The notes under the pieces: generated by a model | What the model saw: only the letters and a program-made list of their open reading frames with translations | Database searches by the model: none | Told to the model about the DNA's origin: nothing | Part shown: positions 1 to 5,701 of the stretch, one piece after another | How the letters are laid out: every line of letters begins with the position of its first letter | Numbering within the stretch: the first letter of the stretch is position 1 | Position numbers and translations under genes: made by a program | From: an uncultured Bacteroidota bacterium | GTDB lineage: Bacteria > Bacteroidota > Bacteroidia > Chitinophagales > Chitinophagaceae | Length of the DNA stretch: 17,590 nucleotides | Reading direction: 5' to 3' | NCBI GenBank assembly: GCA_946479615.1 | Contig: CAMLGR010000103.1 | Span: 1-17,590 of the forward strand

Positions 1-728
1 GTACTATCTGCAATCATACAGCGCCTGTCCGTTACTGGATCCATAATAATATGAACACGATCAATGGACGGAAGATGGGCAAGAGTTATAATAATGTGAT
101 CAAGCTGACGGAACTTTTCAGCGGGAATCATCCTTTGCTGGAAAAAGCCTATCACCCGATGGTAGTCAGGTTTTTTATCCTGCAAACACATTACCGCAGT
201 ACACTTGATTTTGGTAATGATGCATTGCTGGCCTCCGAAAAAGGATTGAAGAGATTATGGGATGCGTATGAAAAGCTGGGGCAGTTGGAGCAACCGGCAA
301 CCGGCAGCCAGGAAACAATCAATACAGAATTGGAAGAGAAAGTGAAAAAGTTGATAGGTGAGTTTGATGAATTTATGAATGATGATTTCGGTACGGCCAG
401 GATACTGGCGAATATGTTCGAACTGGTACCGGTGATCAATTCCATGAAAGACAAAACCATACCGGTTACTGCGTTATCAAAAGAAACATTTGAGCTCCTG
501 CAAAAACAACTGAAAGTTTATATCGAAGATATTTTCGGATTAAAGAGCGTAACAGAAGCAGATACTACCCGGATGCAAAGTGTGATGCAATTGCTGATCG
601 AGATCCGCAAAGAAGCCAAAAGCAAAAAGGATTTCATTACCTCCGACAAGATCAGGAATCAACTCGCGCAAATGGGAATTCAGTTGAAGGATGAGAAAGA
701 TGGAGGGATGAGCTATAGTTTTGAATAA
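1..728 (+). CDS. cysS: Cysteinyl-tRNA synthetase, C-terminal part (5' truncated by window)
   Basis: Charges tRNA-Cys with cysteine in the cytoplasm. The reading frame is open from base 3, and residues before the first in-window ATG (base 51) continue the family pattern, including a YWIHNN stretch just ahead of TINGRKMGKS. That ATG is therefore internal and the true start lies outside the window. The class I KMSKS signature appears as KMGKS (bases 72-86), which is common in CysRS. A helical tRNA-binding region follows. The end carries the typical SDKIRNQLAQMGIQLKD pattern of the CysRS C-terminus. The stop is TAA at 726-728. It converges with the oxidoreductase gene on the other strand, and the space between them is filled by a palindromic repeat. 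Catalytic HIGH and zinc-binding residues are not in the window. Confidence 0.96.
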   Translation, partial: TICNHTAPVRYWIHNNMNTINGRKMGKSYNNVIKLTELFSGNHPLLEKAYHPMVVRFFILQTHYRSTLDFGNDALLASEKGLKRLWDAYEKLGQLEQPATGSQETINTELEEKVKKLIGEFDEFMNDDFGTARILANMFELVPVINSMKDKTIPVTALSKETFELLQKQLKVYIEDIFGLKSVTEADTTRMQSVMQLLIEIRKEAKSKKDFITSDKIRNQLAQMGIQLKDEKDGGMSYSFE

Positions 729-824
729 GGAATGAGAAAGGAAATGTAAAATGTAAAAGGGGCTTCCGGCAATCGGAAACCCCTTTTACATTTTATATTT
801 TACATTCTGCGGTTTTACATTTAT
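729..824. repeat. ATGTAAAA-type palindromic repeat, copy 1
   Basis: This element fills the whole junction between two convergent genes. The inner stem is AAAAGGGGCTTCCG (left) against CGGAAACCCCTTTT (right), with a five-base loop and one C/A mismatch that becomes G-U in minus-strand RNA. The outer arms are made of ATGTAAAA-like words. Positions 780-826 match 2261-2307 in copy 2 with a single mismatch over 47 bases. The left outer arm is shorter than in copy 2, lacking the AAAACCGC segment. It could act as a bidirectional terminator here, but it lacks a clean T-run after a compact stem, and the second copy argues that it is a dispersed element. Confidence 0.85.
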
Positions 825-2153
825 TTACCCCGGCAGCTTATACCCATTATGATACTCCTTCATCAAATACTGCTTATTGATCTTTTCGTCGGTGAATTTG
901 CTTTTGCCGGCATCCCAGTTTAATTTTTGCCCGCTGCGGAAAGCGATATTCCCCATTTGTGCGACTGTGGCGACATGAGCGGCTGCTTCCACATTGCAGT
1001 TGAGTATTTCTTTTTTACCGGTACGGATAGCATCTGTAAAATTCACCCAATGTTTTTCAACACCATTGTCCGAGGCTTTTGCCAATGGCTTGCTCACTTT
1101 ATTCTTGCTTTGTTTTTCTTCTATTACTTCCCATCCGCCCCTGTCGAGTACGAGTGTACCGTTGTTGCCGATAAACGCGATGCAATGCGTTCTGTCATAC
1201 GATCCGTTATCGATACCCATGGCAGAATCCCATACCATATTGAATCCATCGAATTCGTATAAGGTGGTCAGCGTATCAGGTGTTTCCTGGTATAATTCGG
1301 GATAGGCGAATTTTCCACCCAATGCAGAGATCGATTTGGGTACACCGGCTTTCATTCCCAGCAATGCATAATCGAGCAGGTGAACACCCCAGTCAGTCAT
1401 TAACCCGCCGGCATAATCCCAGAACCAGCGGAAATGAAAATGAAAACGGCTGGCATTGAAACTGCGTACAGGAGCCGGTCCCAGCCAGGTTTTATAATCT
1501 ACACCTTCCGGTGGCGCGGTATCGGGCACAACAGGTTGCGGGCGCATCCAACCCTGGTAGCAGGAAACTTTTACCGTGCGGATCATTCCCAGCTGACCGC
1601 TATGTACAAAGTCGATCGCATCTTTAAAATGCTGCTGGCTGCGCTGCCACTGACCTACCTGCACAACACGATCATATTTTTTCTGGGCTGCTACCATGGC
1701 GCGGCATTCACCAATTGAATTGCCTACTGGTTTTTCTACGTATACATGTTTGCCGGCTTCGCAGGCATGGATCATTTGCAGGGCATGCCAGTGATCAGGG
1801 GTACCAACTATGATAATATCGATGTCTTTATTATCGAGCAGGGTACGGTAATCGCCAGTGGTTCTTACTTTGGAAACATCCACGTTCAGTTTGGCCAGGT
1901 CTTTCAGCCGTTGATCGATTACCGACTTATCGATATCGCAAATAGCAACCAGGTTGACACCCGGCACTTTAAGTGCAGCGGTCAGATCGGCCCATCCCAT
2001 TCCTTTAATACCAATAGCGGCTACATTCAATTGATCGGAAGGCGCTATCCTGTTTTTAAAAATGGCAAAGGCTTTATTATCAAAAGAAGAAAGAACGGTT
2101 CCGCCGGCCAGGAGCGCGGCGGAATTGAGTAGAAATTTTTTACGATTGGACAT
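825..2153 (-). CDS. Secreted Gfo/Idh/MocA family oxidoreductase
   Basis: A 442-residue NAD(P)-dependent dehydrogenase-like protein of the Gfo/Idh/MocA superfamily; the substrate is unknown, though relatives act on sugars and inositols. Residues 1-30 form an export signal with a basic NRKKF stretch followed by a hydrophobic segment. It resembles the Tat signals common in Bacteroidota members of this family but has RK rather than RR, so Tat use is uncertain. The Rossmann fold starts near residue 43, with a GIKGMG nucleotide loop (48-53) and CDID at the end of the second strand. The EKP motif typical of the family is at 140-142, TPDHWHA near 118-124, and a conserved TDWGVHLLD stretch with a candidate catalytic His at about 258. 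Full length for the family. It is flanked on both sides by copies of the same palindromic repeat. A GH109-type glycosidase is a less likely alternative. Confidence 0.88.
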   Translation of the reverse strand: MSNRKKFLLNSAALLAGGTVLSSFDNKAFAIFKNRIAPSDQLNVAAIGIKGMGWADLTAALKVPGVNLVAICDIDKSVIDQRLKDLAKLNVDVSKVRTTGDYRTLLDNKDIDIIIVGTPDHWHALQMIHACEAGKHVYVEKPVGNSIGECRAMVAAQKKYDRVVQVGQWQRSQQHFKDAIDFVHSGQLGMIRTVKVSCYQGWMRPQPVVPDTAPPEGVDYKTWLGPAPVRSFNASRFHFHFRWFWDYAGGLMTDWGVHLLDYALLGMKAGVPKSISALGGKFAYPELYQETPDTLTTLYEFDGFNMVWDSAMGIDNGSYDRTHCIAFIGNNGTLVLDRGGWEVIEEKQSKNKVSKPLAKASDNGVEKHWVNFTDAIRTGKKEILNCNVEAAAHVATVAQMGNIAFRSGQKLNWDAGKSKFTDEKINKQYLMKEYHNGYKLPG

Positions 2154-2185
2154 ATAGAGTGTATGAGGATTGAATATACTGATTT

Positions 2186-2337
2186 AGTGAATAAGAAAGG
2201 AAATGTAAAATATAAAACCGCAAAATGTAAAATGTAAAAGGGGCTTTCGATTTTCGCGAACCCCTTTTACATTTTATATTCTACATTCTGCGGTTTTACA
2301 TTTATTTTCAAATTTCTTATTCCTTATTTTTCATTTC
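2186..2337. repeat. ATGTAAAA-type palindromic repeat, copy 2 (longest copy)
   Basis: A long imperfect palindrome in the gap between the mnmD stop and the oxidoreductase start. The core is AAAAGGGGCTTTCG / CGCGAACCCCTTTT around 2237-2270. The arms extend outward through AAAATGTAAAATGTAAAA, ACCGC(A/T) and GAATAAGAAA words on both sides; the left arm begins near 2186 and the right arm reaches the mnmD stop codon. Compared with copy 1, the inner stem bases differ (TTTCG against TTCCG) while remaining mostly paired within the copy. The genes on either side run in the same direction, so this copy is downstream of mnmD and upstream of the oxidoreductase. It may therefore affect read-through or the 5' leader. 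Confidence 0.82.
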
Positions 2338-3015
2338 TTATTTCCTCCTGGCTCTTACCATCTCTCTCTTTCCCGGGGGACCCGGAATTTTTTCGATGGA
2401 AAAACCAGCCGCCTGCATGGCGCGACGTACATCGCCTTTGCTGCAATAGGTTACTAATATGGCCCCGGGTGCAAGCAGGGTATATAGTTTTTCAAAAACA
2501 GCAACGGTCCACAATTCAGGTTGGGCGGCAGGAGCAAAGGCATCGTAATAAACCAGGTGTACAGGCTGGATAGAAGAGAGCGGCGAGTTTTCGTCGCTAA
2601 GTGAAGCGTTTATTTTTTGCAGCGTAAAATAATCGGAGATCCGTACCTGCTTTTCCCATTCACAGGAATGCAGTTGATGGAAAACAGGTTCCAGGTCCTC
2701 ACGGGTAAGCTGCCGGCAATAGTTGAGCTGGTCGATCTCATTGTTGTTAAGCGGAAATAATTCAAGACTGGTATAAAGAACGGGTTGTTTTATTTTTTCC
2801 GCTTCGATAAATGTAAGCAGTGCATTCAGGCCGGTACCAAATCCCATTTCAAAAATATGCAGTATTTCGTGGCCCGGTGATTGACGAAAGCCGGCTTCGA
2901 TAAACACATGCATCGATTCCTGGATAGCGCCATGAAGAGAATGATAGCTGACATTCATTCCAGGAACTGACACAGTATGAGAACCATCTTTGGTAAGAAT
3001 TATTTCCCGGTGCAT
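2338..3015 (-). CDS. mnmD: Stand-alone MnmD tRNA methyltransferase
   Basis: Predicted SAM-dependent methyltransferase that converts nm5(s2)U to mnm5(s2)U at the wobble position of certain tRNAs. In Escherichia coli this is the N-terminal half of bifunctional MnmC. Here the protein is 225 residues and has no fused FAD-dependent oxidase half, so it is the MnmD-only form. The SAM-binding loop FEMGFGTGLNALL lies at 55-67, an acidic SLELFPL strand end near 83-89, and the family signature YYDAFAPAAQPELW at 156-169 includes the conserved Asp158. The ATG at 3015 is supported by a candidate -7 box four bases upstream and by the divergent glycosylase gene 69 bp away. The stop abuts a palindromic repeat. 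The family assignment is firm; the exact tRNA substrate is inferred. Confidence 0.92.
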   Translation of the reverse strand: MHREIILTKDGSHTVSVPGMNVSYHSLHGAIQESMHVFIEAGFRQSPGHEILHIFEMGFGTGLNALLTFIEAEKIKQPVLYTSLELFPLNNNEIDQLNYCRQLTREDLEPVFHQLHSCEWEKQVRISDYFTLQKINASLSDENSPLSSIQPVHLVYYDAFAPAAQPELWTVAVFEKLYTLLAPGAILVTYCSKGDVRRAMQAAGFSIEKIPGPPGKREMVRARRK

Positions 3016-3019
3016 CCTG

Positions 3020-3027
3020 CAAAATTA
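3020..3027 (-). promoter_or_regulatory. Candidate Bacteroidota -7 promoter box for mnmD
   Basis: Read on the minus strand, the bases are TAATTTTG, a full match to the Bacteroidota -7 consensus TAnnTTTG. Only four bases separate it from the mnmD ATG, so transcription would start at or very near the start codon, giving a leaderless or nearly leaderless mRNA. I see no TTG -33 element at normal spacing, so this is tentative. Confidence 0.4.
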
Positions 3028-3084
3028 ACAGCAATCGTTACTTTTATCGCCGGTTTGCAATAATAACTTCTAAAAGGATCAGTC

Positions 3085-3696
3085 ATGCATTATATACCGC
3101 ACCTGAGTAAGGATAAAAAGCTGAAGAAAGTGATTGAAGCAGGTGAAGTGCATAGCCTGAAAAAGAGAAAAAATATCTGCAATTATCTCTGTGCCTCGAT
3201 CATGAGCCAGCAATTATCCACCAAAGTCGCAAAGGTGATCCACAATCGTTTTCTCGCCTTGTATGGTAATAAAGAACCCACCGCGCAACAGGTGGTCGAT
3301 ACACCGTTTGAACAATTAAGGGGGATTGGTTTATCCAATGCCAAAGTAAGCTATGTAAAGAATGTGGCGCAATTTGAACTGGATCATGGGATGGATCATA
3401 AGAAATTGCAGAAGATGGATAACGAGGAAGTGATCGCTTATCTCACCCCCATTAAAGGCGTAGGAAGATGGACGGTAGAAATGTTGCTGATGTTTGCCCT
3501 TGGCAGAGAAGATGTGTTTGCGATCGATGATCTGGGTGTACAGAACGGCATGATCAGGTTGTATAAACTGGACAGGGCAGATAAAAAGAAATTCCGGGAA
3601 GATATGCTGCGGATCTCTGCCAAATGGAGCCCGTACAGGACGTTTGCCTGTGTGCATTTATGGAGATGGCAGGATAATAGCCCCGAGAAAAAATAA
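3085..3696 (+). CDS. DNA-3-methyladenine glycosylase II (AlkA-type, HhH-GPD)
   Basis: Base-excision repair enzyme that removes alkylated purines such as 3-methyladenine from DNA. It is 203 residues, the size of compact AlkA relatives lacking the N-terminal domain of the E. coli enzyme. A conserved SQQLS segment at 41-45 fits the helix leading into the fold. The helix-hairpin-helix is LTPIKGVGRWTVEM (120-133). The catalytic Asp is in FAIDDLGV, by family position the second Asp (about 149). No C-terminal cysteine cluster is present, so it is not an iron-sulfur EndoIII/MutY type. The ATG at 3085 has an AAAGGA motif six bases upstream (3073-3078), an unusually good ribosome site for this phylum. 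It is divergent from mnmD and converges with the epimerase gene; a CCTATG palindrome begins two bases after its stop. Confidence 0.92.
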   Translation: MHYIPHLSKDKKLKKVIEAGEVHSLKKRKNICNYLCASIMSQQLSTKVAKVIHNRFLALYGNKEPTAQQVVDTPFEQLRGIGLSNAKVSYVKNVAQFELDHGMDHKKLQKMDNEEVIAYLTPIKGVGRWTVEMLLMFALGREDVFAIDDLGVQNGMIRLYKLDRADKKKFREDMLRISAKWSPYRTFACVHLWRWQDNSPEKK

Positions 3697-3698
3697 CC

Positions 3699-3793
3699 CT
3701 ATGTGACCCCTATGTTCCTATGTGCCTATGTGGTGAATTACGCCAGTCAGCTTTTTTACCACATAGGCACATAGGAACATAGGGGTCACATAG
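3699..3793. repeat. CCTATGnn palindromic repeat, copy A
   Basis: Two perfectly complementary 36-base arms (3699-3734 and 3758-3793) with a 23-base loop. Each arm is a string of octamer-like units ending in CCTATG (CTATGTGA, then CC-, TT- and TG-CCTATG, then TGGT). Taken as its reverse complement, the loop aligns with copies B and C through TGGTAAAA and GACTGGCGTA...TTCACCA, so this copy lies in inverted orientation relative to them. It occupies the entire junction between the convergent glycosylase and epimerase genes, and its right arm contains the epimerase stop codon. It could terminate transcription both ways, but there is no canonical T-run. Confidence 0.93.
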
Positions 3794-4907
3794 AGATGAC
3801 TATTTTCTGCATTTTATTCAGACGGTTTTCTTCTACGGTTGCACCTAGTCCAATTGTTTCCGGCACTTTAACCACTCCATTCTTTTCATAGATAATTCCG
3901 CCGGTTACCGGGTCCTCGCTGAACATTAAAGCGGTATCGAAATCAAAATGAGTGATCAGCGGGCTGCACAGCGAGAAATGCGCGAAGGCAGTCATGGCCA
4001 GCCGCGATTCTACAAAAGCGCCTACCTGCAAATGCAGATTTTTTGTTTTAGCCAGCTCAACAATTTTCAATGCTTTGAAAATACCGCCGGCTTTTCCCAG
4101 TTTGATATTGAAATAATCACAGGCATCGATATTCAATAATCTTTCAGCATCATGTTCGTCACCACAGCTTTCATCAGCCATGATTGGAACAGGGCTTTCT
4201 TTTTTGATCCGTGGCAGATTCATAAAATCCCATCTTGGTATGGGCTCCTCGCAATGCTGGATTCCCAAAGGAGCTAATGCTTTCAATGTTTCAATGGCTT
4301 CTTCCACGTTCCAGCCTTGGTTGGCATCTATGCGCAAAGGGATCTCATTACCTACTGCTGCACGGATGGCCTTCATTCTTTCGACATCCTTTTTCCCGTT
4401 TTGCCCCAATTTTACCTTGATCGCCGGGTAACCCTCATTTTTTATTTTTATGGCATCGGCTGCCATTTTATCAATCTCACCAATACTGACGGTATAATCA
4501 GTAATGATCGTTTTGGAGTTATCTCCTCCCAGGAATTTGTATAAGGGGACACCTGCATTTTGTGAAGCAATATCATATAAAGCGATATCAAAAGCGCTTT
4601 TGATGCTGCTGTTGCCATAGATGATCTTATCCATATCAGCGATACGATCTTCGATGGCAAGTGCATTTTTTCCATTGAGGATTTTGGCAAAATATTGTCC
4701 CACTATGAAACAAGTATCCTGGCTCTCTCCATTAATAGCCATATACGGGCTGCATTCACCAAAACCAATGATCCCTTTTTCGGTACTGATTTTTACCAGG
4801 ATGTTTTCTGCATTGTCATCCCTGCCCAATGAAGTAATGAAAGGTTCTTTCAAAGGAACAGAAAGACGATAGATTTCAATTTGACGGATCAATAATTCAC
4901 TGTACAT
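3786..4907 (-). CDS. Dipeptide epimerase (L-Ala-D/L-Glu epimerase-like, enolase superfamily)
   Basis: A 373-residue enolase-superfamily protein of the muconate-lactonizing/dipeptide-epimerase branch. These enzymes invert the alpha-carbon of the second residue of dipeptides, often in recycling of murein or use of peptides. The KxK base motif is KVK at 164-166. Magnesium ligands are Asp194 (RIDANQ), Glu220 (CEEP) and Asp245 (ADES), and the opposite base is Lys269 (NIKLGKAGG). A DxD motif at 322-324 (HFDFD) is the feature that binds the dipeptide amino group in known epimerases. The exact dipeptide specificity cannot be read from the sequence. The TGA stop lies inside a palindromic repeat. The outer-membrane protein gene ends 27 bp upstream in the same direction, so the two may be co-transcribed. 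Confidence 0.9.
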   Translation of the reverse strand: MYSELLIRQIEIYRLSVPLKEPFITSLGRDDNAENILVKISTEKGIIGFGECSPYMAINGESQDTCFIVGQYFAKILNGKNALAIEDRIADMDKIIYGNSSIKSAFDIALYDIASQNAGVPLYKFLGGDNSKTIITDYTVSIGEIDKMAADAIKIKNEGYPAIKVKLGQNGKKDVERMKAIRAAVGNEIPLRIDANQGWNVEEAIETLKALAPLGIQHCEEPIPRWDFMNLPRIKKESPVPIMADESCGDEHDAERLLNIDACDYFNIKLGKAGGIFKALKIVELAKTKNLHLQVGAFVESRLAMTAFAHFSLCSPLITHFDFDTALMFSEDPVTGGIIYEKNGVVKVPETIGLGATVEENRLNKMQKIVISM

Positions 4908-4934
4908 GAAAAGTATTTTTGAGAGAATAAATAG

Positions 4935-5609
4935 TTATTGAAAAAGTACCCTGATGCCCAGGTTGGCGGAACCTGTTAAAGGCGCATCCTTATTTATATA
5001 AAGGTGATCGCTGGGATAATCCGTAGTAGGGACAAGAGCCCTGGCTTCCAGGAAAAAAAATACATCTGCTCCCACCGGTACCTCATAACCCAGTCCCAGG
5101 TCAAAAGTGAGACGTTTGAAAGCGGCTTTGCCGGGAAGAACGGGCAGTTCGTAGTTGGCAGTATCTATGGCAATAGAATGTGTATTGGTTACCTGTGCCA
5201 TCATTAATCCAAGACCGGCATACCCGTAGAGATTCCAGCCGGTTTCGCTGTCTGAACGACCCTTGAGATAGTGTTTCCAGCCAATCGAGATATGCTGGAA
5301 TTTTAACTGCGATCTGTTGTTGTAAGCTATTTGCTGCGGAGTGGTCAATGGTGATTTGGCACTTGCTGTTAATGGGTTGGAGAATCTTCCATTGGTCGTA
5401 TACGCCAGCCATGCATAGAAGCCATTCTTTGGTGTGATATGAATATGTCCTGCGATGGTTTGACCGGCTGCCCAGAATTGCTGTTGCTTTTTAAAACTCC
5501 GGAGAAAAGTGAAATTGGTTGCGAGGCTTCCGGTAACCTGGCTATGCAGAATAAGTCCTGTAAAGGCAAAAAGAGATAAAAAAAATATTTTCCGGTATCC
5601 CAAACGCAT
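4935..5609 (-). CDS. Outer-membrane beta-barrel-like protein
   Basis: A 224-residue exported protein of unknown specific role. Residues 1-24 are a Sec signal peptide (basic start, long hydrophobic run, cleavage after about HSQ). The remainder alternates aromatic and polar residues in strand-like stretches separated by Gly/Asn turns, including a YGYAGLGLMM strand, a FDLGLGYEVPVG strand and a terminal NLGIRVLFQ. The final aromatic-containing strand is typical of small outer-membrane barrels in Bacteroidota. No enzyme motif is visible. It lies 27 bp upstream of the dipeptide epimerase on the same strand. A porin-like or structural role is inference only. Confidence 0.72.
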   Translation of the reverse strand: MRLGYRKIFFLSLFAFTGLILHSQVTGSLATNFTFLRSFKKQQQFWAAGQTIAGHIHITPKNGFYAWLAYTTNGRFSNPLTASAKSPLTTPQQIAYNNRSQLKFQHISIGWKHYLKGRSDSETGWNLYGYAGLGLMMAQVTNTHSIAIDTANYELPVLPGKAAFKRLTFDLGLGYEVPVGADVFFFLEARALVPTTDYPSDHLYINKDAPLTGSANLGIRVLFQ

Positions 5610-5650
5610 TATTTAGGAATAAAAGTATTTTATTTTAATAAGATGCGCAT

Positions 5651-5682
5651 AAAAAAGGCGCCAGGTAATTACCTCGCGCCTT
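5651..5682 (-). terminator. Rho-independent terminator after the S46 peptidase gene
   Basis: On the minus strand, AAGGCGC...GCGCCTT arms enclose an inner palindrome AGGTAATTACCT, and a run of six T residues follows. It lies about 20 bases after the peptidase stop codon and before the outer-membrane gene start. Confidence 0.85.
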
Positions 5683-5701
5683 CTAAAATACAGCTAAAAA
5701 T

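Noticed and set aside
51..53. ATG as the start of the first plus-strand gene
   Set aside because: The frame is open to the window edge and upstream codons continue the CysRS pattern up to KMGKS, so the ATG is internal.
825..2153. Firm assignment of the oxidoreductase as a Tat substrate or GH109 glycosidase
   Set aside because: The leader has RK rather than RR, and no residue seen is specific for GH109, so only the superfamily call is supported.
729..2337. Composite transposon or insertion sequence around the oxidoreductase
   Set aside because: The flanking repeats are palindromes without transposase, and no target-site duplication was identified; only a recombination possibility remains.
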